Shown piece by piece: positions 1 to 6,450 of a DNA stretch of 6,713 bases. How positions within the stretch are numbered: position 1 is the stretch's first letter; each line of letters begins with the position of its first letter. Source of the DNA: Deltaproteobacteria bacterium. Its GTDB lineage: Bacteria; Myxococcota_A; Polyangia; Palsa-1104; JAEUJZ01. The stretch covers positions 1 to 6,713 of the forward strand of contig JAGNNG010000101.1 in assembly GCA_017990795.1 (NCBI GenBank), written 5' to 3'. The notes beneath the pieces are model-generated. The model did no database searches, was not told where the DNA came from, and saw nothing but the letters and a program-made list of their open reading frames with translations. Both the position numbers and the translations under genes were made by a program.

Positions 1-2572
1 GCTGGTCGCTCGCTGCCCGCCGCCGTCGCATACTTACGCTGTAAGGATCTATTCCCCTGCGATTCCCCTGGCCCATTCGGTGCGACTTTTCCGTCGAGAC
101 CTGGGTTGGGTTGCGGACCCGGTGAACAATTCCAGCCGCGTGGATGGCGTCTAGCGCGTCGGCGGTCTGCAGCAGCACACACATACCCCAGCGGACCTGG
201 CCGTAGCGCTTGCGTAGGTGCGACAAGTTGCCGCCGCGCACCAGCTCTAAAACGATAAATAGGACGCCACCGGTGGTCATATCGATGTCGCTGATGGCTA
301 TCAGGTTGGGATGGTGCAGGCGGGACAGGATCTGCGCCTCGCGGGCAAAGCGCAGCAGCGTGGACTTGTCGGCGCGCGTGGATAGCAGCTTGGCGGCGAC
401 GTGGCGACCGTCGGCGACGTGCTCGACTTCGTAGACGGTGCTCATGGCGCCCTGGCCCAGCTTGCGCAGCACGCGGTAGCGACCGACCAGCATCTTGCCT
501 GGGGTTAGGTCCGTCGGTGGCGCCGACTTGCCGCCTTGGCGCTGCATGATCGTGGCCATCAGACGTCGCGAGCGCTGCTCGATCTGGCGGCCCAGCTCCT
601 CGTTGAGGATTTGGATCTCGCGGTTGCGGCTCTCTAGCTCGCGCAGCTTGCCCCACAGGTCGCGCCGCATCGATTCCAGGGCCTGCGCCAAATGGGCCAT
701 CGCGCTGCCGGTGTTGACGACAATCGGCGAGGCCAGATCCCCCGAGGCCATACGCACGGCGGCATCCAGCAGCGCTTGCTGCTCGACGAAGCGCTGCTTG
801 GTGCGGGTGGACTCCTGCTCGATCTGCGCGGTACGCGACGAGACAATCGAGATCGCCACTTGATTGGACAGCCCCAGCAGCACGTCGAGGTCATCGTCGC
901 GGAAGCTGCGGCGATTGCCGGTGCTCTCTAGGTACAGCACGCCGACCAGCTGCTCGCGAAACAGCAGCGGCGCCGCCATCGCCCGACTGCGCGAGCCGAC
1001 AATCGCCAGGCTCTTGGTCGCGGTCAGCTTGCCGATGACCGGCTTGCGCTTGGCCTGAACCTGCTCGATCAGACCAAAGTCGATGTGGCTGGGGCTGCTG
1101 GCCAGCGGGCCGCTGGCGTCGCGACCAAAAGCAAAGCTCGCCGGGGGCTTGCCGTCGCGCGTCAGGTACAAAAGCGCACACTGCGCACCCAGCATGCGGT
1201 TGATCTCTTCCAGCGCGACCTGCACGCGCTCGCCTTCGGACAGTGACTGCACCGACGCCAGACTTAGCTGCAGCACCGAGGAATAGTCCTGCAGGCGCTT
1301 ATGAACCAATAAAAACCGGCGTAATAGGATAATTCCTAAGCAGAAAATGAATACGGCATTGCCGTAGTGGCTCATGGTGTTTTGCGTGCGTGGCAATAGG
1401 CGTAACGCACCAAGCAAGTCATAAACCATCACTGCGGCGGCAATAGTGAATCCAATTGCAAATATGCGGGCTTCAATGTTGCCACGGAAAGCAGCGATTA
1501 GAATCGCCAGAATTAGAAAGACGGCATCGGCGAAAAGCAGCATTTGGAACGGAAACAGCGTCGCATAGACTTCAACTGCTCCGCTGGCGATAACGGCGGC
1601 GCTGCCGATAATGTAAACGATGTGAATAATGCGCAAAAGCCGCACTGTACCAAGCGGACCGCGACCGAGGATTTGTTCGATATAAGCGGGTAGAAATGTG
1701 GCTAACGCGTAAAGCGAGAATAATTCAATATAAACCCAGATTAGAGGATTGTTGAATATTAGCGAGCGAATTTGCAGCTGGGTAATTAGGTAAATTCCTA
1801 AGCACAGCGTAAAGCCGCCATACATCAGATAGGCCAGCTCCTCGCGACGGACGGCGAACAGGGCCAGCGACGCCAGACCCACCATCACCATCAGCCCGGC
1901 CACGAATAGGCGCTGCAGGTCCTCGCGAAACAGGTCAGCGATAAGGTCGGCCCGCTCGCCCAGGCGCGGGGTGCCAAACGGGCCGATGTTTCGGTAGTTA
2001 GAGTGAATGCGCAGGCTTAGGTGCCGATTTTGATAGTCCAGGGGCAGGGGCACCAAGTGGCCCTTGTAGCCGACAAAGCGCATGGCTTGGGGGCTGCTAA
2101 AGTCGCCGCTTTGATAGATCAGGCGTCCGTCGAGGTAGGCCTGAAAGATCTGGTCGACGCCGTATAGAAATAGGACCGGATCGCGGGCGGGCGGTCCGAA
2201 CAGGCGAGTGCGCACCCACAGGAAGTTGTTGCCATTGCGGCCAGGTAGGGCGGCAAAGGGTCCGGACTCGCGCCAGCCGGTGCCGTTTTTTTCGGGCCAG
2301 GCCCAGCGCAGTGTGCCGTCGCTGTCCACGGGCGAGTCGCCAAACTGGTACTCCCACACGCCGGTAAATGCGCGCGGGACGCCGGGGAAGCTGTAGCGGG
2401 GCAGGGGCGGCTCACCGCTGGGCGGCGGCTCGTTGACGCCGGTGTCGGCTTCCCAGGTGGCGTGGGACGACGCTGGGGCAGTGCAGCCTGCAAGCGTGAC
2501 TGCGCCCAGCAGCATGCCAAACAGGAGCAGCCAGGCACAGCGCAAAGGGGTAGGAATGCGCGCAGCTTGCAT
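1..2572 (-). CDS. 7TMR-DISM/GAF/HAMP-like receptor Ser/Thr protein kinase, 3' partial
   Basis: Membrane receptor fused to an Hanks-type Ser/Thr kinase; 857 codons are visible and the frame runs off the left edge. In order: signal peptide with lipobox LAGC (Cys30); Trp/Tyr-rich extracytoplasmic beta domain, about 65-205, resembling 7TMR-DISM sensor domains; seven hydrophobic helices near 221-241, 248-266, 276-294, 311-333, 340-362, 367-389 and 400-422; GAF-like domain about 436-580; HAMP-like segment about 604-640 (MASGDL...ALESMRRDL) and a coiled coil to about 675; kinase domain from about 698. Kinase motifs seen: Gly loop LGQGAMSTVYEV (705-716), Lys728, alphaC Glu745, hinge FIVLELVRGGNL (772-783), and IHAAGIVHR (810-818). 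After Arg818 the expected D-L-K-P-x-N and DFG are absent, although the frame stays open. ATG at 2572 is the first possible start, since an in-frame TAA lies two codons upstream. AGAGGA directly abuts the ATG, an unusually short Shine-Dalgarno spacing. The extracytoplasmic ligand and the kinase targets are unknown. Family calls come from motifs read by eye. Confidence 0.88.
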   Translation of the reverse strand, partial: MQAARIPTPLRCAWLLLFGMLLGAVTLAGCTAPASSHATWEADTGVNEPPPSGEPPLPRYSFPGVPRAFTGVWEYQFGDSPVDSDGTLRWAWPEKNGTGWRESGPFAALPGRNGNNFLWVRTRLFGPPARDPVLFLYGVDQIFQAYLDGRLIYQSGDFSSPQAMRFVGYKGHLVPLPLDYQNRHLSLRIHSNYRNIGPFGTPRLGERADLIADLFREDLQRLFVAGLMVMVGLASLALFAVRREELAYLMYGGFTLCLGIYLITQLQIRSLIFNNPLIWVYIELFSLYALATFLPAYIEQILGRGPLGTVRLLRIIHIVYIIGSAAVIASGAVEVYATLFPFQMLLFADAVFLILAILIAAFRGNIEARIFAIGFTIAAAVMVYDLLGALRLLPRTQNTMSHYGNAVFIFCLGIILLRRFLLVHKRLQDYSSVLQLSLASVQSLSEGERVQVALEEINRMLGAQCALLYLTRDGKPPASFAFGRDASGPLASSPSHIDFGLIEQVQAKRKPVIGKLTATKSLAIVGSRSRAMAAPLLFREQLVGVLYLESTGNRRSFRDDDLDVLLGLSNQVAISIVSSRTAQIEQESTRTKQRFVEQQALLDAAVRMASGDLASPIVVNTGSAMAHLAQALESMRRDLWGKLRELESRNREIQILNEELGRQIEQRSRRLMATIMQRQGGKSAPPTDLTPGKMLVGRYRVLRKLGQGAMSTVYEVEHVADGRHVAAKLLSTRADKSTLLRFAREAQILSRLHHPNLIAISDIDMTTGGVLFIVLELVRGGNLSHLRKRYGQVRWGMCVLLQTADALDAIHAAGIVHRVRNPTQVSTEKSHRMGQGNRRGIDPYSVSMRRRRAASDQ
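33..45. repeat. Small inverted repeat in the anomalous segment
   Basis: CTTAC (33-37) and GTAAG (41-45) are perfect arms around a 3-nt loop. There is no adjoining T-run, so it is not a convincing terminator. It is short enough to be chance. Confidence 0.3.
51..70. repeat. 9-bp direct repeat with 11-bp period
   Basis: ATTCCCCTG occurs at 51-59 and again at 62-70, two bases apart. It lies in the segment where kinase homology has been lost and may reflect non-coding or junction sequence. Function is unknown. Confidence 0.4.
1325..1342. repeat. Copy 1 of an 18-nt intragenic direct repeat (TM7 of the kinase)
   Basis: TAGGATAATTCCTAAGCA matches bases 1787-1804 except for two central positions; the last 12 bases are identical. 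The copies lie 462 bp (154 codons) apart in the same frame. This copy encodes the CLGIIL core of TM7 (residues 411-416). Confidence 0.6.
1787..1804. repeat. Copy 2 of the intragenic direct repeat (TM2 of the kinase)
   Basis: TAGGTAAATTCCTAAGCA, the partner of 1325-1342. It encodes CLGIYL in TM2 (residues 257-262). Both copies use the same TGC TTA GGA ATT codons, which include codons uncommon elsewhere in this GC-rich gene. Confidence 0.6.
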
Positions 2573-2688
2573 TCCTCTTTAGGGTATCAAAGTCCGAGCT
2601 GCGATACAGAACAGAGCAGTCAGGAGCGACGTGAGCCGTGCCGCAAAAACGAGGCCACTTTTGGGGCAGGTAGTCACGCCCACAGCAG

Positions 2689-2709
2689 AAAAATCGCCAC
2701 GCGGTGGCG
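2689..2709 (-). terminator. Terminator- or attenuator-like hairpin upstream of the kinase gene
   Basis: On the minus strand, CGCCAC and GTGGCG are perfect 6-bp arms around CGC (2695-2709) and are followed by ATTTTT (to 2689), the layout of a short intrinsic terminator. It points toward the kinase gene about 117 bp before its start, so it could attenuate transcription that starts further upstream or block antisense readthrough. The stem is short. It could instead be an operator palindrome. Confidence 0.35.
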
Positions 2710-2714
2710 GCGCA

Positions 2715-2760
2715 ATTCCCAATCTTGCGTCAGGCGTTGGGAGGCTGCCGATTTGGGAAT
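2715..2760. repeat. Interrupted inverted repeat with alternative pairing
   Basis: ATTCCCAA (2715-2722) is complementary to TTGGGAAT (2753-2760), extendable by two pairs with a one-base bulge. An internal TTGGGA (2737-2742) can pair with the same left arm (2717-2722), so two exclusive hairpins are possible in the leader or promoter of the efflux operon. It may be an operator or an RNA switch; no regulator is identified. Confidence 0.4.
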
Positions 2761-2944
2761 AGAACCACTCGCTTGCTTGTTTGTGGTGGCGCTTGCAAGG
2801 TGCTGCTGGCCAAGGCGACCGCGAGATCGCGCCGCTTGTTTCCGCCGTCCGCTGGGAAGTTGTGCTACTGACATCGGGCACTTAGCAGTCTGCAGCGAAC
2901 AGATGTTGAGTAGACGGTGTTTTGGGATGGGGCGCTTACTACGC

Positions 2945-3724
2945 ATGAATACACAGACACAGCAAAGCCCAGGGCTACTACCAGGGGCTAGAAATCAAGA
3001 TGCCGACGGGATACCGCCGGTGATTCAGATCACGGATCTAAGCAAGGTGTACGCCACCGGTGATCTCGAAGTTCACGCGCTGCGCAGCGTCTCGCTGACC
3101 ATTCATCGCGGCGAGCTGGTCGCGATCATGGGCCAGAGCGGCTCGGGAAAATCGACGCTGATGAACATCATCGGCACCTTGGACCGGCCCACGTCAGGCA
3201 GCTATCGCTTAGACGGCGTGCCGGTAGAGGACCTGACCGAGACGGAGCTAGCGCGGCTGCGCAACCAGAAGATCGGCTTTGTTTTTCAGTCCTTTAACCT
3301 GCTGGCGCGGCACAGCGCGGTCGCCAATGTGGAGGTGCCGCTCATCTATGCTCGCGTCGGTAAGGCCGAGCGGCGTAAGCGCGCCATCGCAGCGCTGCAG
3401 CGAGTGGGACTTGGGGATCGCATGGATCATCATCCCAACCAGCTCTCGGGTGGGCAGCAGCAGCGGGTGGCGATTGCGCGCGCCATCGTGACCCAGCCCG
3501 TGCTGCTGCTGGCCGACGAGCCGACCGGCGCTTTGGATACCGAGATGACCGAGCAGATCATGGCGCTGTTTGCCGACCTGCACCAAAGCGGCATGACCGT
3601 GGTCCTCATCACGCACGAGCCGCAAGTGGCGGAGTATGCGCAGCGGGTGATTCGCTTTCGCGATGGCCGCGTGGTGGCCGATGACGCAAATCCTTCGGAG
3701 TCTTTGCATGCACCGCAACGTTAA
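2945..3724 (+). CDS. MacB/LolD-type ABC transporter ATP-binding protein
   Basis: Cytoplasmic ATPase (259 aa) that powers the pump encoded with it. All nucleotide-binding motifs are present: Walker A GQSGSGKST (63-71), Q-loop VFQSFNLL (Gln115), signature LSGGQ (167-171), Walker B LLLADEP with Glu192, D-loop GALD (195-198) and switch His224 in LITHEP. The ITDLSKVYATG start and the VPLIYARV segment are typical of the MacB/LolD/YknY subgroup that works with FtsX-like permeases. The frame is open far upstream, but homology begins near residue 27. I choose ATG 2945. Alternatives are ATG 2927 (six codons earlier) and GTG 3020, which has GGGA about 8 nt upstream and gives a more usual length of about 234 aa. 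The gene's end overlaps the next gene by 17 bp, suggesting translational coupling. It is first in the operon. The ATPase function is secure; the substrate is unknown. Confidence 0.95.
   Translation: MNTQTQQSPGLLPGARNQDADGIPPVIQITDLSKVYATGDLEVHALRSVSLTIHRGELVAIMGQSGSGKSTLMNIIGTLDRPTSGSYRLDGVPVEDLTETELARLRNQKIGFVFQSFNLLARHSAVANVEVPLIYARVGKAERRKRAIAALQRVGLGDRMDHHPNQLSGGQQQRVAIARAIVTQPVLLLADEPTGALDTEMTEQIMALFADLHQSGMTVVLITHEPQVAEYAQRVIRFRDGRVVADDANPSESLHAPQR
3697..3700 (+). promoter_or_regulatory. Ribosome binding site of the TolC-family gene
   Basis: GGAG lies 7 nt before ATG 3708, inside the end of the ATPase gene. It settles the start at 3708 rather than the upstream in-frame ATGs at 3663 and 3681, because translation from 3708 begins directly with a signal peptide. 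Confidence 0.75.
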
Positions 3725-5294
3725 GTGGGTACTGCCCTGGTCGAAGCGGGCAGCAGTGGTTTTTGGGGTCGCGATGGGCTCTGTGCTGGGGGATGCAGCG
3801 GCGTATGCGCAAGCGGCAGCGCCTGTAGTCGCGACGGCGCCGGCCAAGACGCTAAGCCTTCAGGAGGCCATCGCACTGGGGCTGCGCGTAGACCCGCAGC
3901 TAAGCACCGCTGTCAATCAGCGTGAGCGCGGCGAGCTGGGCGTACTGCGAGCGCAGCTCGATCGATTTTCACTACGCGTGGATAGCTTTGTTACCGAGCA
4001 ATATCGCGTAAGTAACTTGGGCGGAGCCGCTTCGCCAGCGGGCTGCGGGGTGTTGGCTCCGACGGGGGCTGTGCTCGGTGGTGGCAGTGGCCTTGTCACA
4101 CCGCTGCAGGTCTACTCGGTAGGCGCAGGCAGCTTGGGCGTGCCGTCCGAAGCAGAGTGTGGCGCGGTGATGGGCCAGTATGTGCCGCCCTCGACCATTC
4201 AAAGCGGCGCGCAAGGACAGTTCAACCTGTCGGCGGATCTGCGGGTGCCGGTGTTCTCTGGCTTTCGGGTCAGTAGCAACGTGGCGCGGGCGCAGCTTAC
4301 TCGTGATGCCGCATCGGTCGGGGTGCGGCAGACGCAGCGGGCGGTGGCTCTGGATGTGCTGCGGGCGTACTGGGGCGCGCGTCGGCTAGAGCTGCAGCAG
4401 TCGGTATCGGAGCAGGCGCTGGCACGCTTTAATGACGCGGTCTCGGTCGTCAATGCGCGGGTACGCAACGGTCTGGCACCCGCTTCAGACTTAAACCGCA
4501 TCGAGTCGCGCAAGCAGAGCGAGCTGGCACGGCGCGCAGACTTGTTCGGGGCCAGCGCGGAAGCGCGCGCGCAGCTGGCGGTGGCGCTGGGTCTACACGG
4601 TAGCCCGCTGCTTTTGACCGAGCCGCTGGAACTGCCGCCGCCTCCGGTTGCAGGTCCCGATGATGTCGAGCGCTTGCTCTCAGAAGCGCAGCACGAGCGC
4701 CCCGAGCTGCAGGCCGCCAAGCTGTCTACGCAGGCGCAGCAGCAGACGGTGCGCATGGCGCTGTCGGGGTACTATCCGCAGCTAAGCGTCTCGGGACTGT
4801 TGCAATTTAGCAACAATCCTTTTAACCCGCTTATCGGTGCGCGCGCCGCCAATGCCAGCGCCAATCCGTTTACCAACATCACCGGCTCGGTGTTTTTGGG
4901 CGCGACGCTATCGCTGAATATTTTCGACACCCTGAATACTTACACGCAGGTCCGCGATGCGCGGCTAGAGCAGAAGCGGCTAGAGCTAGAGGAGCAGCGT
5001 ATCGGTCGCTTGGTGGAAGCCGATGTACGCGTGCTGCATGCGCGGCTCTTGCACCTGTACGGCATGCGCGAGCCGCTGCAAAAGAGCCGCGACATCGCGC
5101 ACGACAACTTGAACATGCTGGAGAAGCGCTACCGCAACGGTGATGTGCTGGTGCTGGAGCTGATCGACGCTGCCGTCGAGCTTTTGGGGGTTGAGATCAA
5201 CCTAGCCAACCAAGCGGCCACGATTGCGCAGACCTGGGGCGAGTTATTCCTGGCTGCCGGGCGGATGCCGCCTGCGCTGCAGGGTGAAGGATAA
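3708..5294 (+). CDS. TolC-family outer membrane efflux protein
   Basis: Outer-membrane channel of the tripartite pump (528 aa); the family forms trimers with a beta-barrel and a long periplasmic alpha-helical tunnel. The N-terminus is a Sec signal peptide: basic start, hydrophobic core about 14-29, probable cleavage after AYA or AQA near 33-37. Two repeated OEP halves follow, about 48-298 and 315-522. The first begins LSLQEAIALGLRVDPQL; the second contains RPELQAAKLSTQAQQQTVR and ends with helices carrying RYRNGDVLVLELIDA (474-488). The first half contains the matching VRNGLAPASDLNRIE. The first barrel hairpin, between VDSFVTEQYR (91-100) and FNLSADLRVPVF (172-183), carries a long Gly/Pro-rich loop (about 101-171) with Cys113 and Cys151. 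The loop of the second hairpin is about 25 residues. The gene overlaps the ATPase gene by 17 bp and ends 4 bp before the adaptor gene, so the three are co-translated. Family assignment is firm; substrate is unknown. Confidence 0.93.
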   Translation: MHRNVKWVLPWSKRAAVVFGVAMGSVLGDAAAYAQAAAPVVATAPAKTLSLQEAIALGLRVDPQLSTAVNQRERGELGVLRAQLDRFSLRVDSFVTEQYRVSNLGGAASPAGCGVLAPTGAVLGGGSGLVTPLQVYSVGAGSLGVPSEAECGAVMGQYVPPSTIQSGAQGQFNLSADLRVPVFSGFRVSSNVARAQLTRDAASVGVRQTQRAVALDVLRAYWGARRLELQQSVSEQALARFNDAVSVVNARVRNGLAPASDLNRIESRKQSELARRADLFGASAEARAQLAVALGLHGSPLLLTEPLELPPPPVAGPDDVERLLSEAQHERPELQAAKLSTQAQQQTVRMALSGYYPQLSVSGLLQFSNNPFNPLIGARAANASANPFTNITGSVFLGATLSLNIFDTLNTYTQVRDARLEQKRLELEEQRIGRLVEADVRVLHARLLHLYGMREPLQKSRDIAHDNLNMLEKRYRNGDVLVLELIDAAVELLGVEINLANQAATIAQTWGELFLAAGRMPPALQGEG

Positions 5295-5298
5295 GGCG

Positions 5299-6417
5299 AT
5301 GAAAAAGAGACGTGTGTGGCCGTGGGTGGTGCTGGTTCTAGTGGTGCTGATAATTGGGGGCGGCTTGCTGGCGAAGCGCAAGGCAGGGCAGGGGCAGGCG
5401 CTTGATCCGACGCTGCTCGCTAAGGTATCGCGTGGAGATTTAGAGATCGGAGTGACCGAGCTCGGTAAGATCGAGCCGCGCGAAAAGGTCGGCGTAAAGT
5501 CCAAGGTTGCAGGCCAGGTGGAGAAAATTCTCGTCGAGGAAGGCATGCAAGTGAAGATGGGGCAGCTGCTTTTGTGGCTGGAGCCCAACGAGTTTCGGCG
5601 CAGCATGGTGCGCGCGCAGCAGGAAGTGGACAAGGCCGCTGCGGGGCTTGAGTACGCGCGGGTGCTGCTGGACCGGCGCAAGCGCGCACTGGCGGATCGC
5701 GCAGTGGCGCAGGCCGATGTCGACCTGGCAGAGAACGAGTTTAAGACCAAGCGCATCATGCTCGCGCAGGCCAAAGAGTCACTGGCGGTGGCGCAGGATC
5801 AGCTGAGCTACTCGCGCATTACCTCGCCGCTGGATGGGACGGTGATTCAGCGCACGATTCGCGTCGGCGAGACCGTAGTGCCGGGCACGATGGCGACGCT
5901 GGATGCCAGCGCACTGCTGGTGGTGGCGGATATGTCCACGCTGGTGGCGAAGGTGGATCTGAATCAGATCGATGTGGCCAAAGTGAAGCTGGGGCAGACG
6001 GTCACGCTGACGCTGGATGCGCTGCCGGGGCAAAATTTTCACGCGGTTGTTAGCAAGATTGCGCCTGCCTCGATTCTGCCCAAAGGCAAAGATGTCGAGG
6101 TCTTTCCCGTCGAGGCGACGCTGGATGCCAAAGAGCTGGCGGGCATCAAGCCGGGCATGACTGCGGATGTGAAGATCCACATCGAGACGCGCAAAAATGT
6201 TCTGAAGCTACCGATTGAAGCGGTGATCAAAGAGAAGGGAAAGACGTTTGTGAACAAGGTCACTGGCAACCCTCCAGGCAAGGGACCAGCGACGGAGCGC
6301 GTGGATATCAAAGGTGGCATGCGCAATGACCGCGAGCAGGAAATCTTGGAAGGACTGACAGAGGGAATGGAAGTCCTCATCCGGCCTCCCTCTGCGGAAG
6401 CCAACGAGTTTAAGTAG
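5299..6417 (+). CDS. HlyD/MacA-family periplasmic adaptor (membrane fusion protein)
   Basis: Adaptor (372 aa) joining the inner-membrane ABC transporter to the TolC-like channel. It has a basic N-terminus and one membrane anchor (about 8-25) with no obvious cleavage site. The first lipoyl/barrel-sandwich half follows (about 55-95, VKSKVAGQVEKILVEEGMQVKMGQLL), then a helical hairpin of modest length (about 98-170, rich in Ala, Arg, Glu and Gln), the second lipoyl half (TSPLDGTVIQRTIRVGETV, 175-193), a beta-barrel (about 210-297) and a membrane-proximal domain to the end. This order is that of MacA/YknX-type adaptors. ATG 5299 follows the previous stop by 4 bp and has GAAGG about 8 nt upstream; the in-frame ATG at 5224 would lie inside the preceding gene and delay the anchor. 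The loop FVNKVTGNPPGKGP (317-330) in the last domain is polar and may be an exposed insertion. Confidence 0.94.
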   Translation: MKKRRVWPWVVLVLVVLIIGGGLLAKRKAGQGQALDPTLLAKVSRGDLEIGVTELGKIEPREKVGVKSKVAGQVEKILVEEGMQVKMGQLLLWLEPNEFRRSMVRAQQEVDKAAAGLEYARVLLDRRKRALADRAVAQADVDLAENEFKTKRIMLAQAKESLAVAQDQLSYSRITSPLDGTVIQRTIRVGETVVPGTMATLDASALLVVADMSTLVAKVDLNQIDVAKVKLGQTVTLTLDALPGQNFHAVVSKIAPASILPKGKDVEVFPVEATLDAKELAGIKPGMTADVKIHIETRKNVLKLPIEAVIKEKGKTFVNKVTGNPPGKGPATERVDIKGGMRNDREQEILEGLTEGMEVLIRPPSAEANEFK

Positions 6418-6424
6418 CGCGTAT

Positions 6425-6440
6425 GTGCGGCTTTTTGCAC
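6425..6440 (+). repeat. Weak hairpin after the adaptor gene
   Basis: GTGC (6425-6428) and GCAC (6437-6440) can pair around an 8-nt loop that contains a five-T run. The stem is only 4 bp. Noted because a stronger hairpin follows 10 bp later in the same 63-bp gap. Confidence 0.2.
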
Positions 6441-6450
6441 CCACCACGTC

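Larger units (their letters stand above)
1..118. other. Anomalous segment replacing the kinase catalytic loop
   Basis: This stretch continues the kinase frame without a stop (codons 819-857), but the protein stops resembling a kinase exactly after His817-Arg818. The minus-strand codons become atypical for the gene (AGG, GGA, ATA, CGA, AGT, GTA), and neither other minus-strand frame restores HRDLKPxN or a DFG motif. A DFG would be expected about 20 residues after HRD, inside this segment. It may be the edge of an insertion or deletion, a chimeric assembly end, or a degenerate C-terminus; the window cannot say which. Confidence 0.55.
2573..2944. promoter_or_regulatory. Divergent intergenic region between receptor kinase and efflux operon
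   Basis: These 372 bp separate the two divergent starts, so the promoters of both transcription units are expected here. I find no convincing -35/-10 pair for either direction. A weak TGATAC lies just upstream of the kinase ATG on the minus strand. The region holds a GC-rich palindrome at 2695-2709, an interrupted inverted repeat at 2715-2760, a CTTGCAAG palindrome at 2792-2799, and TTGGGA at 2737, 2753 and 2922. The frames open through it show no recognisable protein. Confidence 0.6.

Noticed and set aside
1..118. Intein or group II intron boundary in the kinase gene
   Set aside because: The sequence after the His-Arg codons starts with neither Cys/Ser nor GTGYG, and no intron or intein motif is visible in the short segment.
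210..1286. Several plus-strand frames of 60-122 codons opposite the kinase gene
   Set aside because: They are Arg/Ser-rich shadows of the GC-rich kinase coding strand with no ribosome binding sites or domains.
2783..2799. Sigma-54 promoter around GTGGCGCTTGCA
   Set aside because: The GG and GC elements are 8 bases apart rather than the required 10.
2579..2881. 100-codon minus-strand frame just upstream of the kinase gene
   Set aside because: It is in frame with the kinase and ends two codons before its start, but shows no recognisable domain, no good ribosome binding site, and spans the terminator-like palindrome; an open frame of this size is expected at this GC content.
2462..2944. Upstream extension of the ATPase frame to an ATG at 2462
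   Set aside because: These 161 codons overlap the kinase N-terminus on the other strand, are rich in Arg, Cys and Ser without domain character, and ABC homology begins only after 3020.
3248..3847. 199-codon minus-strand frame opposite the ATPase gene
   Set aside because: It is antisense to strongly supported ABC motifs and its protein is compositionally odd, without any domain.
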